Assembly (NCBI GenBank): GCA_003533405.1
Contig: DQDL01000131.1
Span: 1 to 7,087, forward strand
DNA: 7,087 nucleotides
From: Clostridiales bacterium
GTDB taxonomy: Bacteria > Bacillota > Clostridia > Oscillospirales > Oscillospiraceae
Direction: 5' to 3'
In this document: in pieces, positions 1 to 5,187 of the stretch
Position numbering within the stretch: the stretch's first letter is position 1
Layout of the letters: each line of letters opens with the position of its first letter
The notes under the pieces: model-generated
Database searches by the model: none
Told to the model about the DNA's origin: nothing
The model's input: only the letters and a program-made list of their open reading frames with translations
Program-made: the position numbers and the translations under genes

Positions 1-10
1 CCCCGTACCG

Positions 11-90
11 GGATTCCAAAGGGTGGTTAAACGCCTTTGGTTGCGTTTCTTTTGCTGCTTTTCTTTCGGCAACACAAAGAAAAGTTGGTA
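11..90. repeat. Two-hairpin intergenic element, probably a dispersed repeat
   Basis: Two perfect inverted repeats lie in tandem ahead of the first gene: CCAAAGG (16-22) with CCTTTGG (34-40), then CTTTTCTTT (58-66) with AAAGAAAAG (76-84) around a 9-nt loop. The layout, a CCAAAGG hairpin followed by a GTTTCTTTT segment and a CTTTTCTTT/AAAGAAAAG hairpin, resembles unnamed intergenic repeats I associate with Oscillospirales genomes. That resemblance is from memory and was not searched. No THF-riboswitch core (GGAGAGUAG and CGCUCC) is visible here, although folT genes in Clostridia often carry one. No convincing promoter was found in 1-117. Confidence 0.45.
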
Positions 91-117
91 AATACTCTCG
101 TTAGCTAAGGAGACCGA

Positions 118-630
118 ATGAACAAAAACACAAAGAAGATAGTTATAGTCGCAATGCTGGTTGCGTTCGATGTCATTTTTTCGAGGCTGCTGGCGTTTAA
201 TGTGCTCATCGCAAAGGTCGGGCTCGGCTTTGCCGCCACCGCCGTGTGCGCTATGCTCTACGGGCCGGTGTGGGCAGGCGTGTGCGCTGCGCTGGCTGAC
301 CTCGTGGGCGCACTGCTGTTCCCCACGGGAGCGTATTTCCCGGGCTTTACCGCCACCGCCGCTTTGTCGGGCGTTATCTACGGCCTGTTCCTTTATAAGT
401 CCCGCCCGAACCTCAAGCGCTGCTTTTTGGCTTCGCTGACAAACAGTCTCGTCGTGACGCTGGCTGCCAACAGCCTCATGATACATTTTGTCTTTGGCCC
501 GGAGCTCGTGCCGCTCATTGCGACCCGCAGCGCCCAGACCCTCATCATGCTGGCGCTTCAGACCGCCGTCATGACCGCCATCGCCTCGTCCGACACGCTT
601 TATAACAAAATTATCGCCTTCGGACGGTGA
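118..630 (+). CDS. folT: Folate-family ECF transporter S component (FolT-like)
   Basis: This is an integral membrane substrate-binding (S) subunit of an energy-coupling-factor vitamin importer. It would capture folate or a related compound outside the membrane and work with the shared EcfA/EcfA'/EcfT module, which is not in this window. The 170-residue length is normal for S components. The protein is hydrophobic, with about six membrane segments starting near residue 8. The stretch FPTGAYFPGFTATA at 68-81 is the feature I recognise from FolT-type S components. The start is set by AAGGAG at 107-112, five bases before the ATG. The gene is followed within 17 bp by the rplJ promoter, with no terminator between them, so some read-through into the ribosomal operon is possible. 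Family assignment is firm; the substrate rests on family similarity. Confidence 0.88.
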   Translation: MNKNTKKIVIVAMLVAFDVIFSRLLAFNVLIAKVGLGFAATAVCAMLYGPVWAGVCAALADLVGALLFPTGAYFPGFTATAALSGVIYGLFLYKSRPNLKRCFLASLTNSLVVTLAANSLMIHFVFGPELVPLIATRSAQTLIMLALQTAVMTAIASSDTLYNKIIAFGR

Positions 631-646
631 AATTTGCAAAAAACCC

Positions 647-675
647 TTGACAAACAAGGCAAAACTTGATATCCT
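647..675 (+). promoter_or_regulatory. Sigma-A-type promoter of the rplJ-rplL operon
   Basis: A perfect -35 TTGACA (647-652) is separated by 17 bp from a -10 TATCCT (670-675), placing the transcript start near 682, just before the L10 leader. The -35 lies inside a small palindrome, CCTTG (645-649) with CAAGG (655-659). That palindrome has no T-tract and is too small to be a terminator for the preceding gene. Confidence 0.75.
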
Positions 676-683
676 GTTCGAGC

Positions 684-790
684 GCTCCAAAGACAGCAGG
701 TCGCTTCCGGTGTAATTCCTGCCGAGGATAGCATCAATATCATTGATTGCTTACTGCCTCTGCGTCTCAGGATGCAGGGGTTTTTCTTAT
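684..790 (+). promoter_or_regulatory. Ribosomal protein L10 leader (autogenous control element)
   Basis: The segment has the hallmark sequence of the Firmicutes L10 leader: AGACAGCAGG (691-700), a variable loop, then AATTCCTGCCGAGG (714-727), so that GCAGG pairs with CCTGC. A second hairpin, ATCAAT (733-738) with ATTGAT (742-747), follows, and then the attenuator. In the known family, excess L10 or the L10(L12)4 complex binds this RNA and represses its own operon. GAGG (724-727) can pair with CCTC (757-760), which would be the alternative, terminator-disrupting fold; that pairing is my inference. Confidence 0.85.
757..788 (+). terminator. Attenuator terminator in the L10 leader
   Basis: CCTCTGC (757-763) pairs with GCAGGGG (774-780), with one G-U pair and a 10-nt loop, followed by TTTTTCTT. 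It lies before the rplJ ribosome binding site (GGAGG, 809-813), so it can cut off transcription before the genes when the leader is bound. Confidence 0.8.
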
Positions 791-825
791 GAGCGTGAAC
801 ATTAGTGTGGAGGTGAAAAACACAC

Positions 826-1353
826 ATGCCGAACGCAAAAGTTCTCAGCGAAAAGCAGGCGATCGTAGAGGCTCTCGCCGAGCGTATCAGCAACGCAAGC
901 GCAGGTATCATCGTTGACTACCAGGGTATTACCGTGGCAGAGGATACCGCACTTCGTACCGAGATGCGCAAGGACGAGGTCGAATACACCGTCGTCAAGA
1001 ACACCCTTACCAGAATTGCTCTCGATAAGCTCGGAATGAACGAGCTGGACCATGTCCTCAACGGAAGCACTTCTCTGGCAACCAGCAGCAATGACCCCAT
1101 CGCTCCCTTCCGCATCATCAGCGATTACTCCAAGAAGCTTGGTGAAAAGTTCAACATCAAGGCAGCCTTCATGGAGGGCAAGATCCTGAATGAGCAGGAG
1201 ATCGCAGAGCTTTCGACCCTCACCAGCAAGAACGACCTGTACTCCAAGCTGGCAGGCTCCCTGAATGCGATCATGGGCGGCCTTGCAGTAGCACTTGCAG
1301 AGGTCATCGAGAAAAACGGCGGCGCAGCCGCACCCGCAGAAGCAGCAGAATGA
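826..1353 (+). CDS. rplJ: 50S ribosomal protein L10
   Basis: L10 anchors the L7/L12 dimers at the base of the ribosomal stalk and binds 23S rRNA together with L11. The N-terminus MPNAKVLSEKQAIVEAL is typical of Firmicutes L10. The RNA-binding domain covers about residues 1-130, with GIIVDYQGI and VVKNTLTRIAL as recognisable parts. The C-terminal helix (about 140-165) would dock L7/L12 dimers, and an Ala/Pro/Glu-rich tail ends the protein. Its 175 residues are within the usual range. The start has GGAGG at 809-813, a 12-nt spacing that is slightly long. The gene is cotranscribed with rplL 39 bp downstream. Alanine is mostly encoded by GCA, unlike the GC-ending codons of neighbouring genes, consistent with the codon bias of highly expressed genes. 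Confidence 0.98.
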   Translation: MPNAKVLSEKQAIVEALAERISNASAGIIVDYQGITVAEDTALRTEMRKDEVEYTVVKNTLTRIALDKLGMNELDHVLNGSTSLATSSNDPIAPFRIISDYSKKLGEKFNIKAAFMEGKILNEQEIAELSTLTSKNDLYSKLAGSLNAIMGGLAVALAEVIEKNGGAAAPAEAAE

Positions 1354-1392
1354 TCGCTGCACACAATTGATTTTTATTGGAGGAAATTTAAA

Positions 1393-1761
1393 ATGAGCGA
1401 AAAAATCACCGCTATGATCGAAGAGATCAAGGCTCTCTCCGTTCTCGAGCTTAAGGAGCTCGTTGACGGTATTTGCGAAACCTTCGGCGTTTCCGCAGTA
1501 GCAGCAGCAGCCGCCCCCGCAGCAGGCGCAGCAGAGGCAGCAGCAGAGAAGACCGAGTTTGATGTTGTCATGACCGAGTTCGGTGCAGAGAAGATCAAGG
1601 TCATCAAGGAAGTCCGCGGCATCACCGGCCTGGGCCTTGCAGAGGCAAAGGCAATGGTCGAGGCAGTTCCTGCAAAGATCAAGGAAGGCATCTCCAAGGA
1701 AGACGCAGAGGCTCTCAAGGCTCAGCTCGAGGCTGTCGGCGCAAAGGTCGAGATCAAGTAA
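1393..1761 (+). CDS. rplL: 50S ribosomal protein L7/L12
   Basis: This is the multicopy stalk protein that recruits translation factors and stimulates their GTPase activity. The 122 residues match the family length. Residues 1-32 form the dimerisation domain that binds L10. Residues 35-52 form the flexible Ala/Pro/Glu hinge, encoded by a GCA-rich low-complexity stretch at about 1501-1548. Residues 53-122 form the globular factor-binding domain, with the signature KIKVIKEVRGITGLGL at 67-82 followed by AEAK. GGAGGA at 1379-1384 sets the start. The gene ends the operon: two terminators follow at once, and rpoB, the common next gene in bacteria, is absent. Confidence 0.98.
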   Translation: MSEKITAMIEEIKALSVLELKELVDGICETFGVSAVAAAAAPAAGAAEAAAEKTEFDVVMTEFGAEKIKVIKEVRGITGLGLAEAKAMVEAVPAKIKEGISKEDAEALKAQLEAVGAKVEIK

Positions 1762-1778
1762 TTTTAATTACGAACATG

Positions 1779-1809
1779 AAACTCCGAACCGCTCGGTTCG
1801 GAGTTTTTT
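1779..1809 (+). terminator. Intrinsic terminator of rplJ-rplL
   Basis: AAACTCCGAACC (1779-1790) pairs perfectly with GGTTCGGAGTTT (1795-1806) around a 4-nt loop, with a T-run to 1809. The hairpin starts 17 bp after the rplL stop. Confidence 0.93.
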
Positions 1810-1815
1810 AGTCTG

Positions 1816-1846
1816 AAAAACCACGGAAACGACTTCCGTGGTTTTT
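1816..1846. terminator. Second, symmetric hairpin terminator
   Basis: AAAAACCACGGAA (1816-1828) pairs perfectly with TTCCGTGGTTTTT (1834-1846) around a 5-nt loop. The A-run on one side and T-run on the other mean it can terminate transcription from either strand. It backs up the first terminator and can also stop minus-strand transcripts that pass the terminator at 1988-2023. Confidence 0.85.
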
Positions 1847-1849
1847 GGC

Positions 1850-1987
1850 TTTGTTATAAAGATGCGCTTACTGAGCGAGGGTGCTGCCGATCCGGGTGCA
1901 GGCGTCGTGACCGAGCCGCAGCGAGAAAGGTCCCGCCTCAAATTGGATTATAGCCATCAAAAACGCCATGGACTTTTCTGCACGCTG
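1850..1987. other. Intergenic stretch without a recognised gene
   Basis: I see no credible reading frame with a ribosome binding site and no recognisable protein. The left part (about 1875-1940) is GC-rich, with repeated GAGCGAG, GCCGA and GAGCCGCAGCGAG words. This wording reminds me of dispersed GC-rich repeats in Oscillospirales, but I cannot confirm it from one copy. Confidence 0.4.
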
Positions 1988-2023
1988 AAAAAATGCACCC
2001 GATGCCTCGGGGGAAGCATCGGG
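1988..2023 (-). terminator. Minus-strand intrinsic terminator
   Basis: On the minus strand, the complement of 2023-2016 (CCCGATGC) pairs with the complement of 2005-1998 (GCATCGGG), an 8-bp perfect stem. TGCA and then six T residues follow (complement of 1993-1988). It would end a transcript arriving from the CAP-domain gene or from a small RNA at 2024-2239. Stem and T-run are separated by 4 nt, which makes it less than ideal. Confidence 0.65.
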
Positions 2024-2239
2024 CGCTGTTGGGGGGTGGAGAAAGGAATATGTAGGTAGTTTTGGTGCGGCAAAGGGCGATGGGCTTGCGCCGCTGCCGA
2101 TGTGGGTCGGCCGCCCTTTGCCTTGGCTAAAGTGAATATCTCCGGCGGAGCGGGAGGAGTGCCCTGCGCCGAAGGCCGCATGCTGCGGCAGGCTAAGTCC
2201 GAAAAGGCGGTGTCTCGGCCGTGTGGAGCCGGATGCGCC
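2024..2239 (-). other. Highly structured 3' UTR or candidate small RNA
   Basis: About 215 bp without a credible gene but dense in perfect inverted repeats. GGCAAAGGGCG (2069-2079) pairs with CGCCCTTTGCC (2112-2122) over 11 bp and encloses GGC/GCC (2083-2085 with 2090-2092) and GCCGA/TCGGC (2096-2100 with 2107-2111), so a three-way junction can be drawn. Further hairpins are CTCC/GGAG (2140-2150) and GCCGCA/TGCGGC (2175-2180 with 2184-2189). It is bounded on the minus strand by the stop of the CAP-domain gene and by the terminator at 1988-2023. The RNA strand is inferred from that terminator; no promoter of its own is obvious. A dispersed repeat is the main alternative. Confidence 0.45.
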
Positions 2240-3016
2240 TTATCTGACGGTAACTGTAACTGTTTTGCTGTATGAGCCGCACTTGACGGTGATCTTTGCC
2301 GTGCCGGCCTTTACGCCCTTTATCGTGATGACATTGACCTCCGTGCCGGTGACCTTCACGACCGACGAGCTCGAGCTCGTGCCGGTGACGACGGCGGTGG
2401 CGTAGACGGGAGACGGCGTGCCGGTTATGGTGGTCGTGCTGCCCTTGGACAGGGTGATACTCGACTTGTTGACGCTTAAGCCCTTGGGGGAAACATTGTA
2501 TGTGCCGTATGCGTTCGAGTAGCTCACGCCGCCGGTGAACAGCTGATCCCAGTGATATTTCTTGCCCGACTGAGTGTAGTACAGGCCGACGCCGAGGTAG
2601 GAGTATTTGCTGTTTAAAATTGCGCTCCTGTGTCCGTCGGACTCCATCCAGGCCTTGACGACGGAGCAGGGGCTGGTGTAGCCTCTGGCTATATTTTCTG
2701 CGGCAGATTTGTACTTCACACTCTCGGCACTGAGTGCGGTAGTCCACTTTTTGCCGCTCGGTCTTGTGTGGCTGAATTTCTTGTAAAGCTCCTTAGCACG
2801 CACGCCGGACGCATCGCAAAGAGCGTCGGTGGTCTTGAGCTTCGATAGGCCGTGCCTGCTTCTTTCGACATTCGTCCAGAACAGGACGGCGTTTTCGTAA
2901 TTGCTTGCGCTTGAGGCTGCGTTTGCCTGCGGCGACAGCGCCGCACAAAGCAAAATAACTGCTGCGAGAAATACGCTTAGTACCCGAAGGGTGCGGGTCT
3001 TGCTGGAAGTGGTCAT
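2240..3016 (-). CDS. Secreted CAP/SCP-domain protein with C-terminal Ig-like domain
   Basis: The 258-residue product begins with a Sec signal peptide: basic Lys6/Arg8/Arg11, a hydrophobic core at 12-27, and likely cleavage after ANA (31-33). Cys24 is preceded by Leu, so it is a poor lipobox. Residues 40-163 form a CAP (cysteine-rich secretory, antigen 5, PR-1) domain of the YkwD type, with FSHTRPSG (81-88), AENIARG (106-112), ESDGHRSAILN (125-135) and the closing WDQLFTGG. His83, Glu107 and His129 occupy the conserved cavity positions. Residues 180-257 resemble a bacterial Ig-like (BIG_2) fold. Bacterial CAP proteins are exported, and their biochemical role is mostly unsettled. The start at 3016 is chosen over in-frame ATGs further upstream (to 3097) because GGAG (3024-3027) lies seven bases before it and the signal peptide then starts cleanly. 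Confidence 0.9.
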   Translation of the reverse strand: MTTSSKTRTLRVLSVFLAAVILLCAALSPQANAASSASNYENAVLFWTNVERSRHGLSKLKTTDALCDASGVRAKELYKKFSHTRPSGKKWTTALSAESVKYKSAAENIARGYTSPCSVVKAWMESDGHRSAILNSKYSYLGVGLYYTQSGKKYHWDQLFTGGVSYSNAYGTYNVSPKGLSVNKSSITLSKGSTTTITGTPSPVYATAVVTGTSSSSSVVKVTGTEVNVITIKGVKAGTAKITVKCGSYSKTVTVTVR

Positions 3017-3038
3017 TAAAAGTCTCCGTTCAATTAAA

Positions 3039-3073
3039 TTCGGCAACCGAACCGGCTCCCCTTTAACCGGCTC
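3039..3073. repeat. Short direct and inverted repeats in the leader of the CAP-domain gene
   Basis: AACCGGCTC occurs twice, at 3050-3058 and 3065-3073, exactly 15 bp apart. Beside it, TTCGG (3039-3043) and CCGAA (3047-3051) form a small hairpin with a 3-nt loop. The block lies 22-57 bp upstream of the CAP-domain start codon and would be in its 5' UTR. It could be an operator or an RNA structure. I could not match it to a known riboswitch. Confidence 0.4.
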
Positions 3074-3155
3074 AACCATAATGACGGCGAATTTCAAGGG
3101 ACATTACAAAAATTTTTAGGTTTTTCGTTTAATTTAATTAAAAAACTTTAGAAAC

Positions 3156-3180
3156 CGACAAATTGTCGAGAATTGTCGAA
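3156..3180. promoter_or_regulatory. Tandem Spo0A-type boxes between divergent genes
   Basis: TTGTCGAA at 3173-3180 is identical to the established Spo0A (0A) box. TTGTCGAG at 3163-3170 differs by one base and lies exactly 10 bp upstream in the same orientation, the one-turn head-to-tail spacing seen at known tandem 0A sites. A third, inverted half, CGACAA (3156-3161), makes a 13-bp palindrome with the second. The group ends 12 bp before the -35 of the transporter promoter and lies about 140 bp upstream of the CAP-domain start, so it could act on either gene. Binding by Spo0A is inferred. Confidence 0.55.
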
Positions 3181-3192
3181 ACACATCGCTTC

Positions 3193-3221
3193 TTGACAGA
3201 CGAAAAGCGCAGTTGTAAAAT
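3193..3221 (+). promoter_or_regulatory. Sigma-A-type promoter of the EamA transporter gene
   Basis: TTGACA (3193-3198), a 17-bp spacer and TAAAAT (3216-3221) form a near-consensus promoter. Transcription would start near 3228, giving a leader of only about 20 nt that carries TGGAGA (3237-3242) before the ATG at 3249. No comparably good promoter was found on the minus strand for the divergent CAP-domain gene. Confidence 0.82.
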
Positions 3222-3248
3222 TACCTCCATATTGATTGGAGAAATCAC

Positions 3249-4121
3249 ATGAACAAGGATAATTTCAAATCATATGTTGCGCTCATCGGCTCGATGCTGA
3301 TATTCGGAACGCTGGGGGTCGTGCGCAGGTATGTGCCGCTGTCGTCGGCGATGCTGGCACTATGCCGTGGGGCGCTCGGCAGCGTGTTTTTGCTCATATT
3401 CGTGCTTGTGCGTGGCGGGAAGCTGAAATTGCCGGAGCGGAAAACAACGCTTTGGCTCGTCTTAACGGGCGCTGTCATGGGGCTTAACTGGATGCTGCTT
3501 TTTGAGGCGTATAATTACACCACCGTTGCGGCGGCGACCATGTGCTACTACATGCAGCCGACCATCGTCATTCTGCTGTCGCCGCTCGTGTTTCGTGAAA
3601 GGCTCAGCGGGAGAAAGCTTGCCTGCGCCGCCGCCGCCATCGTCGGCATGCTGTTCGTGTCGGGCGTCTTAAGCGGCGGTATCGGACAGGTGCGGGACAT
3701 TCGGGGCATCGCCTTCGGTCTCGGTGCGGCGGCTTTGTATGCTGCGGTCATCATCCTGAACAAAAAGGTCGTGGTCGAGGACATTTATGCAAAGACTGTT
3801 ATCCAGCTTGCGGGAGCGGCACTCGTCATGATACCCTATGTGCTGCTCACCGAGGGCGTGCCGGAGCTTACGCTGACGGCGGCCGATATCGGCATGGTGC
3901 TGCTTGTCGGCATCGTTCACACGGGCATCACCTACGCACTGTATTTCGGCAGCATGCAGCGGCTCAAGGCGCAGACCGTTGCGGTCATGAGCTACATCGA
4001 CCCCGTGTTTGCGCTGCTGCTCTCGGCTGCGGTGCTGCACGAGCGCCTGACCCCGCTCGGCATAGTCGGCGCAGTCCTCATCATCGGCTCGGCCGTCATC
4101 AGCGAGACGGCAAAGGAATAG
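3249..4121 (+). CDS. DMT-superfamily (EamA) transporter
   Basis: The 290-residue, very hydrophobic protein has two tandem EamA repeats (about residues 9-138 and 152-285), each of five helices, giving the ten-helix drug/metabolite transporter fold. Each repeat ends in the recognisable helix pair: AATMCYYMQPTIVILL with PLVFRERLSGRK at 112-123, and SYIDPVFALLLSA with LHERLTPLG at 263-271. The family exports amino acids and other metabolites. Nothing in the sequence identifies the substrate, so no gene symbol is given. GGAGA (3238-3242) sets the start. It is a single-gene transcript, with its own promoter and a strong terminator 65 bp after the stop. Spo0A-type boxes upstream hint at growth-phase control. 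Confidence 0.92.
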   Translation: MNKDNFKSYVALIGSMLIFGTLGVVRRYVPLSSAMLALCRGALGSVFLLIFVLVRGGKLKLPERKTTLWLVLTGAVMGLNWMLLFEAYNYTTVAAATMCYYMQPTIVILLSPLVFRERLSGRKLACAAAAIVGMLFVSGVLSGGIGQVRDIRGIAFGLGAAALYAAVIILNKKVVVEDIYAKTVIQLAGAALVMIPYVLLTEGVPELTLTAADIGMVLLVGIVHTGITYALYFGSMQRLKAQTVAVMSYIDPVFALLLSAAVLHERLTPLGIVGAVLIIGSAVISETAKE

Positions 4122-4297
4122 AAAAAACACGCAGCAGGGTGCGTTGCAGTTTTGACCGAGGCATTATTAGTCAAGACAAAACAATAAATCTCCGGCAATA
4201 CTTTGCGTATTGCCGGAGATTTTTTTGAAGTATGGGCAGAAGAGAGCAGGTCAAAACCGATTTCTCCTTATCTGCATCCGCCCTGCTGCGTGTTTTT
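4122..4297. repeat. Long-range inverted repeat enclosing a terminator
   Basis: The 17 bases at 4123-4139 (A-run plus CACGCAGCAGGG) recur perfectly inverted at 4281-4297. Inside them TGCAG (4145-4149) matches CTGCA (4272-4276), and GTTTTGACC (4149-4157) matches GGTCAAAAC (4249-4257). The arms thus continue with interruptions toward the central terminator hairpin. The left arm starts at the base after the transporter stop codon. The repeat could fold as a large RNA structure in read-through transcripts from either side, or it could be a small palindromic element. Confidence 0.75.
4186..4226. terminator. Strong bidirectional terminator between convergent genes
   Basis: AAATCTCCGGCAATAC (4186-4201) pairs perfectly with GTATTGCCGGAGATTT (4207-4222), a 16-bp stem with a 5-nt loop. 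On the plus strand it is followed by T residues to 4226, an excellent terminator for the transporter gene. On the minus strand the downstream tract is T-rich but interrupted, so it may also end the zinc-ribbon operon. Confidence 0.93.
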
Positions 4298-4328
4298 GCA
4301 TTTTTGGTTAGTTTTTCGACGCTTTTGG
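4288..4328 (-). repeat. Post-stop repeat, copy A
   Basis: This roughly 41-nt sequence directly follows the stop of the 159-residue zinc-ribbon protein. It aligns with 5274-5315 at 35 of 42 columns with one gap. Shared blocks are GCGTG, TTTTTGG, AGTTT, TCGAC and TTTTGG. It overlaps the right arm of the long inverted repeat at 4122-4297. It contains two TTTTGG words about 20 bp apart. Confidence 0.7.
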
Positions 4329-4334
4329 CAAGTA

Positions 4335-4814
4335 TCAGCCCTTTGCGTTGTAGTCGGCGGCGAGCAGGTTCATGCTCTTGAGCAGCTTGTAGGTGTAGAT
4401 AAACGGGCCGACGACGATGAACGAGCCGAGGATGCCCCACAGCCAGAAGGTGCTTGCGCCGAAGCTGTAATCGATACCACGGCGGGCAAGCTCGGTGCCG
4501 ACACGGGCGGACATTTTGTGGTGCCAGACGAGGGGCACGATGCCGAGGGTGAGCCAAGAGAACAGGAAGAACACAAGGCAGAAGTGCATGGTCTTTTTGC
4601 CGTCGCACTTGGTTGCGATGAGGTTGATGTCGGTGCTGACCTTGCTCATCACGACGATGTCGTAAATGCCGAGGGTGATGATGCCCAGCAGAATGTACTT
4701 GAGCAGGCTTCTGTTAGTGCTCAGCTGAACGGCGGGGGCAGCGCCGCAGCCGCAGCTGGGGCAGGCGACGGCCTCGTCGGCCATCTGAGCGCCGCATTTT
4801 GCGCAGGTTTTCAT
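4335..4814 (-). CDS. Zinc-ribbon DUF4234-like membrane protein
   Basis: The 159-residue product opens with a four-cysteine zinc ribbon, Cys4-x2-Cys7-x10-Cys18-x2-Cys21, followed by about three membrane helices (near 38-56, 77-96 and 122-141). The segment ITLGIYDIVVMSKVSTDIN around the first helix matches the DUF4234 family, whose function is unknown. Its N-terminus is clearly paralogous to that of the upstream gene (same cysteine spacing; CGA-x-M-x-D/E-x-AV-x-C pattern). AAAGGAG (4823-4829) precedes the ATG. The gene starts 18 bp after the stop of the upstream gene and almost certainly shares its transcript. A signalling or scaffold role for such zinc-ribbon membrane proteins is only a guess. 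Confidence 0.85.
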   Translation of the reverse strand: MKTCAKCGAQMADEAVACPSCGCGAAPAVQLSTNRSLLKYILLGIITLGIYDIVVMSKVSTDINLIATKCDGKKTMHFCLVFFLFSWLTLGIVPLVWHHKMSARVGTELARRGIDYSFGASTFWLWGILGSFIVVGPFIYTYKLLKSMNLLAADYNAKG

Positions 4815-4832
4815 AGTTTATTCTCCTTTACT

Positions 4833-5153
4833 TTACATATCTTCCGAGCAGAGCATGATGATGCCTGCTATAAGGTTTACGAAGATGAGTGAGCAGACCT
4901 TAAAGCCGGTGCTGAGCTTTTCGCCGGCATCGAGCTTTTTAAAGGTGCTGACGGTCATGGGGATGCACCATGCCAAGGGGATGAGCGCCCAGCCGATCGA
5001 GACGCAGCCGATTATCATGAAGATCTTGACGAGAAGCTTCATGGTGTTGTCGTTGTCCGTTGCTTTTGCCGGTGCATCGGCCGAGCAGCCGCACTTTACG
5101 CAGACAACGGCGTCGTCGAGCATTTCTGCTCCGCAGTGTGTACAATACTTCAT
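4833..5153 (-). CDS. Small zinc-ribbon membrane protein
   Basis: The 106-residue product has the same N-terminal ribbon as its downstream neighbour, Cys4-x2-Cys7-x10-Cys18-x2-Cys21. A polar linker (24-38) follows, then a hydrophobic region at 39-68 with the pattern GWALIPLAWCIPM, and a second helix at about 85-102. I recognise it only as a zinc-ribbon membrane protein of unknown function. The start at 5153 is preferred over the in-frame ATG at 5180 because GGAGG (5160-5164) lies six bases upstream, and because MKYCTHCG then aligns with MKTCAKCG of the neighbour. It is the first gene of a two-gene operon with its own promoter at 5206-5234. Confidence 0.85.
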   Translation of the reverse strand: MKYCTHCGAEMLDDAVVCVKCGCSADAPAKATDNDNTMKLLVKIFMIIGCVSIGWALIPLAWCIPMTVSTFKKLDAGEKLSTGFKVCSLIFVNLIAGIIMLCSEDM

Positions 5154-5187
5154 AAATAGCCTCCAACAAACAAAGCCCACTAATGCT

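Noticed and set aside
1..117. THF riboswitch ahead of the folate transporter gene
   Set aside because: The conserved GGAGAGUAG and closing CGCUCC segments are not present.
161..439. A second plus-strand reading frame inside the folate transporter gene
   Set aside because: It overlaps a clear S-component gene in another frame, is rich in Arg, Ser, Cys and Pro as expected of an off-frame translation of GC-rich DNA, and matches no family I know.
645..659. Terminator after the folate transporter gene
   Set aside because: The CCTTG/CAAGG stem is only 5 bp, has no T-run and overlaps the rplJ -35 box.
802..1362. A 186-residue minus-strand frame opposite rplJ
   Set aside because: It is antisense to a certain rplJ gene, lacks a ribosome binding site, and arises from the codon bias of L10.
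1838..2181. Short frames on both strands in the intergenic region
   Set aside because: No ribosome binding sites, no family resemblance, and they run through terminators and inverted repeats.
2193..2747. A 184-residue Arg/His-rich minus-strand frame overlapping the CAP-domain gene
   Set aside because: It is a shifted frame of the real gene; the composition is typical of an off-frame translation.
3017..3097. Longer N-terminus for the CAP-domain protein from an ATG at 3097
   Set aside because: It would place 27 non-signal residues before the signal peptide, whereas the ATG at 3016 has GGAG at a good distance.
3225..3241. Hairpin CTCCA/TGGAG hiding the ribosome binding site of the transporter gene
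   Set aside because: The promoter places the transcript start near 3228, so most of the left arm would not be in the RNA.
4203..4892. A 229-residue plus-strand frame across the intergenic region and the DUF4234-like gene
   Set aside because: It is antisense to a gene with an intact zinc ribbon, good ribosome binding site and membrane helices, and it runs through the 4186-4226 terminator.
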